NCBI GenBank assembly: GCA_030142905.1
Contig: JASJOG010000053.1
Coordinates: 62,001-126,000, forward strand
Length of the DNA stretch: 64,000 nt
Source: Heliopora coerulea
Taxonomy: Eukaryota > Cnidaria > Anthozoa > Scleralcyonacea > Helioporidae
Reading direction: 5' to 3'
Below the pieces are notes generated by a model. That model ran no database searches, was not told where the DNA came from, and worked only from the letters and a program-made list of their open reading frames with translations. Below, in pieces: positions 36,601 to 50,800 of this stretch. The translations under genes were made by a program, and so were the position numbers. The stretch's first letter is position 1. The number at the start of each line of letters is the position of its first letter.

Positions 36601-39600
36601 TCTTGTTTAAGTTTCATATTCAAAACAAGTAAGCTGGCTGGACAGGAGTTTTATTCTCCCTTAAACTCAGAGATAGGTTGTTGACGCCAAATTTGTTGAA
36701 AAAGGTCTGATAGAGAAAGTTATTTACAGGATATCAGAGTTTAGCACAAAACACTTATGACCAATACACACAAGATCATGGATCACTAAGTTACGTGATG
36801 CTTTTGTTACTTCTACATATAGCTACTAAAACCATTTTGCTGAATAAAATGTTCCATGACTCATTGAATTTTCAGACATAAATGAATGTGCTGGTTCGCC
36901 AAGTCCCTGTGACTCAAACGCATCATGTAACAACACCCTTGGTTCCTATCAATGTGCTTGTGCAAGTGGATATACTGGAGATGGACAGAGTTGCACAGGT
37001 ATCAACTGGTAGTTCAGCTTGCATCGAGTTATGAAGCCATTGTAATAGTTGAGACAGCACCTGATACACCTATGGTTCACTGTGACTAAATGTGGAATTT
37101 AAAAGAAAACCTACTTATGTTTTAGAAATCAACGAATGTAGCACTTCACCTGGTCCTTGTCACATCAATGCAACATGCAACAACACAGTTGGTTCTTATC
37201 AGTGTACTTGCAATCATGGCTTTTCAGGAAGTGGAACGAATTGTTCAGGTATGTTAACTTTGCGGTCGTTCTTTAGAAAAAACTCTTCGTCTATCTGTAA
37301 AAGTTTCCGTAATGTGGAAAAAAATTTCGGTCTTCCGTCAAGCGGGAAAAAATCACTACACAGCGCAAAGTATATTTTAAGAAATGAAATAAGAAGTATA
37401 AAAAAACTACATTCAGAAAAAATTCCTTACAATTGCAGAAAATCTCCAACCTTTCGTAATTTTTGCCTTTTGGGAAAGAATTTTTCTTAGTGAAAAATTT
37501 TTTGCGCTCATTGCCAAATTCTTTTGAACTCATATTCTAGACCTCCCTTTCAAGGGTTTTGTAATATTTATGTATTTTTACCGAAATAGACAATTTGGTA
37601 CTATAATTTTACCTGTTTAAATGTATTCTTAATTTCCCGACATTGACAAATATGAGCATTCTCTTTAAATTAGTAAGGCGCTAACTCAGGTTGCGTTAAT
37701 ATTAAAAATTGGAGTACTACCTAGGCAGTTCTGTACGTAGTAGAAAAGATTTACAGTTTCTACTCAGCAAAAAGCGAGAGAACAAGACAATTACTCTTCG
37801 AGCAAAAGCCGTTCATTAGGGGTCCTTTCTCGTGTTTGGATTTTTTTATTTTTTTTCGATCTTCCTTGTTTCTCAGCAAAGTACTACCTAAAAACGTTTT
37901 GCACTAACACTGTTGGGTCTTATCATTGTACCAGTAAACTTGGATGTACTTTTATTTGCACATAAAAATAACTTTTTGACCAATGTCTGATGAAAAGAAC
38001 ATCGTCAATGACCAATAAATATATCCTGACTGAAAATTCAATTTTAAGACAAAACAACCAAATTATTACTCTGACTTTTGATGTGAACGTTGTATCATGC
38101 TTGGTAAACTGCAATTACATTTTCTTTTCCATAATTCTCCTGACTTTTTCCTTTTAATTCCAAGATGTCAACGAGTGTGAATCCTCAATTTACCCTTGCC
38201 ATACAAATGCAACTTGCAGCAATTCTATTGGTAGCTTTTACTGCGCATGCAGGCCTGGTTTTACTGGAGATCCCTTTAGTAGCTGTACAGGTATGAGATG
38301 CCGAGTATTTTGTTGTTCAAATTGGTTGTGAACTCAGCTCAAAATTATTATATCATGTAGACGTTAACGAATGTGAACAATTACCCTATCCTTGCCATGG
38401 GAATGCTAACTGCAGCAATATCTTTGGCTCGTATAAATGTTCATGTAAGACTGGATTTACTGGAGATGGTCTCAGCTGCGCAGGTGAGGGAAGTATAGTT
38501 TTAGAAATGAGTAAAGTATTACAACTTTGAAAACTTGTAATGATAAATATACAATAGATTCTACTTAAATCCGAGTTGAGAGTTGAATTCAGTTTGGGAA
38601 GGCTAAGTCTAAGATGAACAACGTAGAAGAAGAATAACAACAAGAACAAAGACAAAAAATACAAATACAACAACGACCACAACTATAAAACCCATCAACC
38701 AATAACAAAAAGACGAAATAGAAGAAAAAGATAAAAATAAAACCAAGAGATATACCTGTTCATTTATAACTGATGCAATGACAAACTAGAAGTTCTTAAT
38801 ACGTTCGCTCTCAAGCTGTTCTCTCAGAAAAACTTTCTGAGTCCCTGACGGGAATCGAACCCGTAACCTTCTGATCGCCGGTGAGACGCTCTAACCATTG
38901 AGCTACGAAGACTCAGATGGTGAGAGCGTCTTACCGGCGATCAGAAGATTACGGGTTCCATTCCCGTCAGGGGCTCAGAAACTTTTTCTGAGAGAACAGC
39001 TTGAGAGCGTACGTATTAATTACCAAGCTACAACAATCACATCACAAACTGAAAGCGTTAAAATAAATTTCTCGATTCTCCCTTCCATAGAATGTATGAG
39101 TCAGTTGCACGTCCAGTTCAAATGGATGTCTCCTCAACAGTAAAGGAATTCTCAAGATTAGAATTTCAAATGTTCATGTTATTGTAAAAATTTGTAGACA
39201 TAAATGAGTGTTCACAATCGCCGGGACCTTGCCATGAAAATGCAAGTTGTAGCAACGATATTGGTTCTTTTCAGTGCGTTTGTAATGATGGATTTACTGG
39301 AGATGGAATTGCTTGCACAGGTTTGCCAACACTGATTAACTTTAAGGAATGGAAGTAGAATTTGGGCAAAAAAGTAAATAATTAGGATTTGTATGAACGT
39401 CTGTGAGTAATCAGTGGGGAAGTAAAAGATTTGGGTGAGTCTATCGCATGGAGGACATGAGAGCTATTTTAGTCATGATTTATCGAGACAATGTCTATTG
39501 TTAACCTACATTAGATACATGAGAGAGCCATAGAAATGATAAACTAAAAGTGTCGCTTATATTGGGGAATCGGGTTTTTTTTTCTCAAGGTTAAAAGTGT

Positions 39601-42600
39601 CTCCAAAGAAATTACACTATTTAAGTAATTAAACAGGTTGATAGTTTGGAATAACATCCTTTTTACTGGCCAGAAATTGACTCAATTTTGGTGTGGTGCC
39701 TTGAGTCTGTGTCTAAATTTATTTAACCGTCCCGGTAATGACTAGATACTGAACAAATGCATACCCTTCTCTAAGTCCTCTGATTTATTGAAACTCGCCA
39801 CCGATCCCTTAGGAGATTTCCAATAAAGCAACAAAACTTGGCTGTATAAAAACAAAAGACTTTACCACATTTTACCAAGGGTCGTAAGCGATCTTTTCAA
39901 ATAAGAACCAGTTTCAATTTTTCAGTTAGGATGCACAGGATCTTAAATGTTGAGGGTTTAAATAAAAAAGTTCAACCACAGTTTCTTACGTGCAGGGTTT
40001 TACAGTCTCATATGAGCAACAGCACTATACAGTGATGTAGATGATGCCCATTAGGCACAACGTAGACCAGAAGAAATAAGTTCCATTTACAGTTTGTGTA
40101 GTTCTATTTTTCGAATTAGATTTGAATATAGTTCTAAATTACTCTCTTATTCAGATACCAACGAATGCGAACAATCTCCAAGTCCATGCGACCAGAACGC
40201 TAATTGCAGCAACACCATTAGTTCTTATCAGTGTTTCTGCAGGGATGGATTTACTGGAGATGGTTACAGCTGCACAGGTTTGAAGATCAGTGAATCATTA
40301 AACTAAAATGTATACACATAAAATTACATATAAACTATATTAACATTGACAGTGCAAAGACATAGGTAAATGAAATGATATTCAGTTATTGAATTTACTT
40401 TATCCCAACTTTGCTTGATTAAGGAAAAAGGACAGCAGGAAATTTTCGGCAACATTGGAAATTAAAGATTGTTTTATGCACTATCCCATTTGATATATTC
40501 TTTATTTAAGCACTTCTTGGGATTAGAGTTTAGAAAATCATATATGACAATCTTATATTTTTGCATCTTTCGTTGTTAAACAGATTTCGACGAATGTGGT
40601 GATGCCACTAACTTTTGTCACACAAATGCAACTTGCAGCAATTCCCCTGGCTCTTATCTGTGCACTTGCAAAAATGGTTTCATAGGAGATGGAATGAGCT
40701 GTTCAGGTACAGAAAAGCTAATACATATGTGGATGGACAAAGCAAACAGACTACGGCCTAAACAAATTTATTAGACTAGTATATACAGTTCTTGGTAATA
40801 AAGTAAATGGTTTGTGCCCGGAAGAATCAATACATGTTGGTTATGGTAGATCGTCCAGGTTAGTGTAGTATTGAGAAATAATGTGGGTCACTTCAACATC
40901 TGCCATCACCAACATGTAGTTCTACCTCTTGATAAGTTTGTTCTTTCATACAACTAAGCACAAGCCCTTAAAAAATCATTTGGCTTGTGTAATTTCCTAT
41001 TTATCAGATGACAATTATCAGAATTATCAGATTTATTTAACTGGCTTATTTTGCAAAAATCAGATGAAAATCAAACCGAAAGTCGTGTGTGTTATTTACT
41101 TATAAATAAAAACCAAAAGTTTTTGAGTAAATTTTCGATTTAATCTAAATCATCTTCGGGCTACAAGTTAGACCTTTCACTCATAACTATCACAACTTGT
41201 AAACTGAAAGTTATTTGGAATAAATTGAGATTTTATTTAAAGAACTTGAGGCTGTTATTTAGATAATTAGATTATGCAAGCAATATTCAGTTTGACTTCA
41301 GACGAGAGATCTTTCTTAAAATTTCAGATATCAACGAGTGCTCATTATTCCATACCTGTCATTCAAATGCTACCTGCGCGAATTCTGCTGGTTCTTATCA
41401 TTGTGTATGCAAAAATGGCTTTACAGGTGATGGTACCAGCTGCGAAGGTAAGTGAAACGGGTGAACATGTTCATTAAATGCCAACTTTTAAAGTAAAATT
41501 TATGCATTTCGCTAAGATTTGTATTCAATCATCATAATAAAAGTTAATAAGATAAAGCCCTGTAAGTTATGTCCAATGCTTCTTTAACTCTGACTTTTTG
41601 ATTTACACTTTTAAATTCATTTTAAAAGGTAACATTCTACTTTAAAATCTTGATATCTTTATAGATATTAATGAATGTGGACAGTCTGTCGATCTGTGTG
41701 ACTTGAATGCAAATTGCAGCAATAATATTGGTTCTTATGAATGCACTTGCAAAAATGGATTTTCAGGAGATGGCATAAACTGTTCAGGCATGTGACCTTC
41801 ATATGACACATGTTATAGTGATTTATAAAGTACCACGTATTCTATGCATCATCTCATTGGACCAGTCTCGTTTAACAGAGAAGCTGACGTCATTTTTGTT
41901 TTGTATTAGAGTACAGAGACATTGATTACGTCACGAAAATTCAAAACATCTTGCTTATTTTATGAATCAAATAGAAAGTAGCTGTCGTTTCTCTGTACTG
42001 TGATGAAAACATTCATAATTCCATTCCAAATCGGCTTCACTTAGTGTTTCCACAACGCAATTTCACAGCCCAGTGAACATTCAAGCTATTTTCTCTCTGT
42101 TAAATATGTACTGAAATTAACTCAATGTGTATTGGCTGGGCGTCAGAATCGTGGCAAATGACTGAGCTTTGTTTAATTGAACGAAATTCCACTACGGTTA
42201 AGTTAAAAATCCAATGACTACATTACATTTTTAATCATTTGTTTAAATTTAAAATTCAATAGATATAAATGAGTGTTCACAGTCACCTGGACCGTGCCAT
42301 GTAAATGCAAGTTGTAACAATGACATTGGCTCCTTCCAATGCATTTGTAATGAAGGATTTTCAGGCAATGGAATTGGTTGCATAGGTTTGTTAAACTTAT
42401 TCTAATTCCTTTCAAACCAGACTGGTTCTTCTATTACCCTACTCTGGCAAACGCAAGACAACTTTATTCTCCAAATGGTAACTCCTTGGCCGGAAAGAGC
42501 TAACTAACTCTTTTCTATCTGGTTGGTCATCCATTAGTTTAGTCTGGAATACCTCCAAGTCATTTTACCCAGTGTAACGCATGGCGATCTTACTCGCCAA

Positions 42601-45600
42601 TAGAAGACATCTTTATAGGAAAGAGTTTTAGACTTAAAAAAGAGAGAAAAGCTAATTAATGATCCTCATGAAAATAAGATTTTGGTCAGTGTATTCCATT
42701 TGATTTAACGATGCCTAACAAACTTATTCTCTATATGATTCTCTAAAACATTTCAGTTAAGTTTTCTAAATTTTGTATTTTTGGTGAATTGCCAACGGTA
42801 ATTTTAGTTGTTAGTCTGTTAGTACATATGTATATAAATGTATAAACATTTTTATTTCTAGACATTGATGAATGTGATCAGTCGTCTGCACTTTGCCACA
42901 CTAACGCAACTTGTACTAATACCATTGGGTCTTACCAGTGTTTTTGCAAAGCTGGATTTGAAGGAGACGGGGCTCTCTGTGGAGGTATAAAATTATCATA
43001 CGAGAACTTATGCAAACTATATCATTAAAAATCAAATCTACACACCAAGATTTAAAATTAATTTTTAGAGAAGTGAACAAGAGTTTTCAACCAAATTTTT
43101 ATGCAGATTTTGTGGCACGCTTCGACCTATTTTAGTGCGTATGAATATTTTATAATTCTTCTTATGTTTTTCTTATATAATTTACAGATGTAAACGAATG
43201 CCTGTCCTCATCTTCCCCTTGCCATACAAATGCAACTTGCGGTAATACCGTAGGTAGCTTCTACTGCATATGTAACCCTGGTTTCACAGGGGATCCCATC
43301 AGCAGTTGTACAGGTATGTCATTGCTATGACATGACTAAGTTGTTTACGTAAGTAGTTCATAGAGTTCAAAATTATTGTCTTATATAGATATTAACGAAT
43401 GCGCACAGCAACCCTATCCTTGTCATGATAACGCCAGCTGCATCAATACGTTCAGTTCGTATCAATGTTTATGTAACAGTGGATTTACTGGAGATGGTTA
43501 CAACTGTTCAGGTATGAGTGTTTGCATTACATGACTAATGACATTGAAAAAACGTAGGATGTTAGATTTAAAGCAGATTCCAATTATAGGTGAAAGTTAA
43601 ACATAAATTTGTAACTGTTAACTGGATGAACTCGGACAGTGATTTTAACTTCTCTATACAAATGAAACTTTTTGCGATTCGATCGGTAGGATTTACTGCA
43701 CATTAAATTCCACAAATTATCTGATTAATTGTTTAGATATTGATGAATGTAGTCAATCGCTTGACCTTTGTCATGTAAACGCAAGTTGCAACAACGTCAT
43801 GGGCTCTTATAGTTGCTCGTGTAAGGACGGTTTCACAGGAGACGGTATCAGCTGTTCAGGTAAGTGACACGATCTGTAAGCTATTCTTATCTTAATTCTA
43901 AGTTGATTATCATTTTCCTAAATAAGTTCAACTTGTGGCCTTTGGGTTTTCACCGTTTTGTGGTCGTTAAACTTCCTTTTATTGCACTTCTGACCAGTGA
44001 CTAACTCTTTCTTGGATGGTGATGTGTTTGTGTGTTGGAAAGAACAATTGTCGACTGATTCTTCACAACCATTTTAATAACGTTTATTAGACATCAACGA
44101 ATGCAGTAATTCGCCCTATCCTTGCCATGAGAATGCAAGTTGTACAAACGTTATCGGTTCACATCAATGTGCATGCGAGGATGGATTTTCTGGTGATGGT
44201 TTCAGTTGTTCAGGTATGTCACATTTTGAAAATTACTCAGATATTGAGATGAAATAGTTGTATTTATAATAACAAATTAATGTTTAATAACCGGTCGAGT
44301 TTCAAAATATCGCAATTTATGATATCCAATGTCTAATTTGTAAAAGTTCGTTGGCGGAAGTTAACTGGAACCTAATTATGGTCTTCATAAACTTTTGAAT
44401 AGACATTGACGAGTGTAGCCAATCGCCTTATCCTTGCCACGTCAATGCTCGTTGCAACAATATCATTGGTTCTTATGGCTGTGAATGTGAGAATGGGTTT
44501 TCAGGAGATGGAACCAACTGTGCAGGTATGCTTATAGTATGTGACAATGGGATATATACCAAAAATCTAAAAACAAAAAAAAACCTCATTAAATTTTTAT
44601 ATTTCGATAGTAGTTCAATGATTGACGTCATATAGGATTAATTCAGAAAGTTTTGTAAACGAGGCTGCCCATAACTTATTGTGTTAAACTGTGTAAAGTT
44701 TATCACGTATGCGCATGCTCTAAGAGATGTAAACGCTCAAAAAAACTTTCTCAGTCCTTGCGGGAATCAAACCAGTAACTTTCTAATCGCCATTGAAATG
44801 CTCTAACCGTTGACCTGCGTGGACTGAGATGATAAAACGAAGATCTGGGTCCATGTGGCTTATTACGCCAGTGGTCAGATGGTGATACACCACACTAGTT
44901 AATGCTGTTAGTCTGTAACATCACCATCACGTCAGTAGAAATTACTTGCTAAGTTAGGATTTTGTTAACATGTCCGGCGCGTACCTTTTTTTAACCTAGA
45001 TGTTAATGAGTGTGCGAACTCAGTTGATCACTGTCATGCAAATGCCAACTGCAGCAACACAGTGGGCTCATTCCAATGTACGTGTTTGGGAGGATATACT
45101 GGGAATGGCACTGGATGTACCGGTAAGGGATACTTATGATAAGCAGTCATCGGTTTATTTCCATCAGCAATTTTCGTTGTGATTTAGCCTGTAATTTTGC
45201 TGCAATCCTTAAAGCTTACGTCGTTGCATTTCAACGCAATTTAGGCGACAGTTGTAATGGTAGCCTCGGTTTCGGCAATATTTCCTGTTGCAATTTCTTT
45301 AACCAAGCTAAATACAGCTCTTCATATGTCCCTTCAAGGTTCTCTTTTTTACGCCTCTGTGTTGTTTTTTCCAAGTGAAGACTCAGCGACGAGGAAAGAA
45401 TGTTTGGTGTCATCTAAAACAAACTATACAATTGATTCTGGTAGAGAAAATCGCAAGTAAATTTGAGAAATTAAAATAAAATCACCGGTACTTTACTCTA
45501 GCAATTATTTCATATACGGCATAAAAACTACACCAAAAAGTCCGAAATCATAATAAAAACACATTCAAACAAGTCTTTAAATATCAATGTAACAGGCTTT

Positions 45601-46686
45601 TAAATATCAATTCAAATCGAAAGAACCGTCGTTCATATTTCATCTGATACAAGTTATACTAAGGAAGGCACCTGACATCCAACTATCCTTAAGTAATTTC
45701 AAGATGCAATGTAATATCGCATTGAGAAGGTTTAGTAAATCAAGGATTCATAAGTAATACTTTTCAACAATTTTTTCAACAGATATTGATGAATGTGATG
45801 TGTCGCCTGCTCTTTGCCATGCTAGTGCAAACTGCAGCAACACGCCTGGATCTTTCCAATGTGCATGCAAAGCTGGATTTACTGGGAATGGTAGAAACTG
45901 CTCGGGTACGTACAGGTAGTCCCGTACACGTCCTTAAAATATTCAGATAATTATGGTATAACACAATAAATGCCAATACTTGATTTATTCGAAAGATCAT
46001 TTTACTAGACTTTCATCTTGTTTTGTTTCTTGCCAAGTCATGATCTTTTATGTTCCAAAATTTTAGATATCAACGAATGCGAAAAGTCGCCAAGTCCCTG
46101 CCATGTAAATGCAACGTGCCTCAACTCTGATGGATCGTACCAATGCAGATGCAAAAGTGGATTTGAAGGAGATGGAATTACCTGCACAGGTAATAATAAA
46201 CAAGTAATTGCTCACAGGTCTGTCGAGTAAAGACAAGTAGAAATAACATTTGAGATAAAACTACTATGATACTAAAAATGGAAAAGTCGATTTTTACAGT
46301 TACTGAACAATAAGACTGAGCTGTCCTGAGGTTGGATAGAAGCGTTGTTCCTCTTTCTGGCTAATTATATGGTCGATATTCTATCCCGATTCTTAGACAT
46401 AAATGAATGTGGACAATTGCCCTATCTATGTCATATTAACGCAACCTGTAGCAATGAAATTGGATCTTACCAGTGTATTTGTCAAGACGGATTTACTGGA
46501 GATGGGACAAATTGCACAGGTGAATGAATAAATTTTATAAAATATAATATATAATACAATATAGTATAATACAATACAATACAATATAATATAATATAAT
46601 ATGATATAATATAATGTGAAATAATATGATATGAAATAATATATGATATGATATGATACAATATAATACATAATTATATTATATCC

Positions 46687-46726
<40 letters not shown>

Positions 46727-47814
46727 CTAAAATTCATTAATAATTCATGACGAAAATACAAAAGAAAATCATAACTGTGTCGGATCTATATATGTGATAA
46801 AGATACACGTCTCTTTATATGTGAAGAAGAAGTTCATTTTTTCAGCTCACAAAAGATAGATTTCCAAACTTTCTTTGTGTATTAGCGTATGAAGAGGTTC
46901 ATTTTAAAAGACATCTAAAAAACTCGCAGTACGTGCTTTATCAGATCAAAAACACTCGACTATCGCCTCGTGTTTTAAATCCCGATAAAGCACTCCTACT
47001 CGGTTTTTAAATATTACATATATTATATACTCTACATATATTATAATATAATATATATATGATGAAAAGTTTGTTCTCAAGCTTTTAACTCAGAAAATTT
47101 CTGAGCTCCCCAACGGGAATGGAACCCGTGTCTCCCGATTGCCGGTACGGTTGTTTTACCACTACACTATAGGGTTTCAGACGGCAAGCATGATGTTAAT
47201 TAGAGACCTGGTTCGTGATATTGATATGCCTCTTTCGTTCTTGAAAGCTGAACATACCTGTAATGTGATATTTTGTATAAGTAAATTTCATCTTACTAAG
47301 TGTAGATGTTTGTAAGCTTGGATATATGTATGATGAAAAGTTTGTTCTCAAGCTTTTAACTAAGAAAATTTCTGAGCTCCCCAACGGGAACCGTACCGGC
47401 AATCGGGAGACACGGGTTCGATTCCCGTTGGGGAGCTCAGAAATTTTCTGAGATAAAGCTTGAGAACAAACTTTTCATCATAAATATATCAAAGCTTACA
47501 AACATCTACACTCAGTAAGATGAAATTTACTAATACACACAATATCATCATACAGGTATGTTCAGCTTTCAAGTACGAAAGAGGCATATCAATATTACGA
47601 ACCAGGTCCCTAATTAACATCATGCTTGCCGACTGAGACCCTATAGTCTAGTGGCAAAACAACCGTACCGGCAATCGGGAGACACGGGTTCGATTCCCGT
47701 TGGGGAGCTCAGAAATTTTCTGAGATAAAGCTTGAGAACAAACTTTTCATCATATTTAATTATATGTATGTATTAATAATTGTATTTATATATTAATTTA
47801 TATATGTATATATG

Positions 47815-47854
<40 letters not shown>

Positions 47855-50800
47855 AATATATATAATTCAATATATATATGTATGGATAATAGATATGTAA
47901 AAAGGATTATGGATTGCCTGAAATGTTAGAAGGTTCCGAATTTTTTACAATTCCATCTATATTTTAGATGTGAACGAATGTGACTTGTCTTCGAATCTTT
48001 GTCATGCCAACACAACATGCAACAACATCATTGGTTCTTATGAATGCGCATGTAAAAACGGATTCACAGGAGATGGAAACAGTTGCACAGGTAGGTAATT
48101 ACCTCAAAGGCCCAAAAGCATTTATCAAATCAATCAAATAAATTACCAGTGACAAGATAGGCTAATTGATTATCAGTACCGCTAAATTTCTCATTATTCG
48201 CTGTTATTGCCATTGTTATAGTCTATAGTATTTGTGCTATAGTGCCTTATTTCATTTCTTATGATTACTACTTAGCAGCTGATCACGCAAAACTGTCAAA
48301 GGAAAATAACTTAGATGTTTTTTGACCTCTCCTAATATATCCTTGAACTTCTTTTTGTGTTAGATTTGAAAAGACAAACTCAATTCATATTTTTTTAATT
48401 TAGACATAAATGAATGTGGACAATCACCTAACTCCTGCCATACAAATGCATCTTGCATCAACTCTGTTGGTTCATATCAGTGCTCATGCAAAAATGGATT
48501 TACAGGGAATGGAATTGATTGTGCAGGTAATTTAAAATTAAATGTTCAATTGCAGTAAAAACTACCAAAAAGGATATTTTAATTAGAATTTTCAATGCTA
48601 ATATTATTCTAAAAATCGATGTCATGGTTATTTTAAATCCTCTTCTCTCCTAATAAATTTCCTTCAATTAAAAAAAGAAAAAGAAAAGAAAACGTTTAGA
48701 TAGATTAAGATTTTTAATCATTAATTTATTAATTTATTTTTAGACATAAACGAATGCGAACAATCACCCAGTCCCTGTCACACAAACGCAACTTGCCGCA
48801 ACTCCGTCGGTTCTTATGAATGCTCGTGCAAAATTGGATTTACTGGTAACGGTGAAGCTTGTTCAGGTATATAAAATGCCATACCTCTATTCCTTTAGAC
48901 TGTTAAAAATGCTTATCTACTTGAAACCAATAATTTCATCTTTTTTCCCTTTACTTTTACTACGTTATGGAGCAATTTATACAAGAAAACTACATGAAAA
49001 CTTCCGAAGTGTAAACAGAGTTTGCCACTCTTTAAATGTCCCGGTCTCAGGGTGTGCAATGACACAAATAAATTTTAATTCTATTTTTGGGCAAATTTGC
49101 GAATATTTCCTGGCTCCGTACAACGGTTAATTCCAAATTTCGTTATGTTGAAGACAGATTCTAAAGTTATTACAATTATAAGATAAATTACAAAAGTTAA
49201 ATGTTTGAAAACATTAGAATTCGTTCGAAATGACTATATTTGTACTCATTAAATGAGAGAATAAAACGCAGTTTTACACATCCACCTGTAGATATAAACG
49301 AATGTGAGCAATTGAACCATACTTGCCACTCCAATGCAACATGCGGTAATGTCATTGGTTCTTACGAGTGTACCTGTGACGTCGGATTCCAAGGAGATGG
49401 AAACATTTGTGAAGGTATATCAATATACTTAATTTCTAATTAGGTATATCTGGTATTTACGTTTCGAATAGTTTGACATTTTTTTAATATTTTATTCCAG
49501 CTTTTGTTTCGTGCTTTGGTAATCCCTGTGGATTAAACGCAGAATGCAACAATGTCACAGGAACTCCCAATTGTACTTGCAACAAGGGGTTCAACTGGAA
49601 CGGAACTTATTGCGAGGGTTAGTTTTGCATCTATCACTATATCCAACAATGACATCAATGAACCAACGTGAAAACGTTCGAAATTAATGCTTTTACAGTA
49701 TTCAAAGAGGCTGTGAAATCTGAATTATTTACTGAATAGGCGATCACACGATTTTACTCGTCAAATGGCGACATCCAGCCGGAAAATGATTAAAGCTATG
49801 TTCGGGTCTAACTAGCTTTTCATGTAGTTGGTCTCAATTTTTTGTAGATATCTTGGAATGCTCTTTCTCGCGACCGCTTTGCCATGTTAACGCAACCTGT
49901 ACTGAAATCGAAGGTTCTTACAATTGTTCATGCAATGAAGGATTCAACGGTGATGGACTTGTTTGTAATGGTAAGTGTTTACTGGGAGCTGTATTACAAA
50001 ATTACCAAAGAACACTAAACTTAATCGCACCAGGTTAGAATTTCAAAATAAACCATTATTTTAAAACAAAACTTCGACAACCATTTTTCCTAAAGATATT
50101 AAAACGAATGTTTTTGGTCATTAGCTTAATTATTATTTTAATAAGATCAATTTCACATAATGCTCATGACGTTTCTCCGACTTAATTACTCAGAAAAGAT
50201 TTTTGAGTCACTTACGGTAACCAAACCAGTTACTTTTAAATTACCTGTGAGATGCTTTGACTATCAAGCAATACAGATTCAAGAGGTTCTTGCTGAGTTG
50301 GTTCGTGATTAGTGTGATATACGAGCTTCCGAGTCCGCAAGTGTCGACATATCAATTATTCATGATGTATAAAATGATGTTGGAGAGACAATTGTATGTG
50401 GTATGGCTCAGTGTCGATATCCGTACGTACTTAATAATTAAAGTATAAATTGTATATTAAAGCTTTATCAGATAATAATTTGTGGACCATAGTTTGTTTA
50501 CAACCGATTGCACGCCCCTTAGATTTTTCTTTAAATTCTTTTCTTAACTTAGTTAGCTTTGATCTTAAAATCTTCATTCCTTAGGAGATAAAATATAGCC
50601 TTTCTTTTCACGGATAGCCAGTAATATAATTGAAAACTGCCAACTTCTTCATCTGCTCTTGTTAATTGTTATGGTGGTCACTGGTGGTTGCTGTTGTTAC
50701 TGTTGGTGCTTGTTGTTTTTACAAAGTTATTGCTTACACTGAGCTTCAAATAATGTCGAGCTTTGAGTGTATAAATCCTTTTATTCTGTGAGTTATCTTC

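Larger units (their letters stand above)
28841..40125 (+). repeat. Tandem duplication, second copy (about 11.3 kb)
   Basis: This is the direct duplicate of about 18149-28840. It is longer mainly because of an expanded polypyrimidine tract (33110-33715), a 189-bp TIR insertion (32697-32885) and a 256-bp tRNA-like fold-back insertion (38788-39043). It is shorter in an ATTC tract and in exon 29884-29931. Confidence 0.92.

Noticed and set aside
18149..40125. Assembly artefact (two haplotypes placed in series) as the cause of the tandem copy
   Set aside because: Not fully excluded, but the breakpoint lies inside an exon with filler bases, the copies differ by independent insertions with target duplications, and the fused frame is kept, which favours a real duplication.
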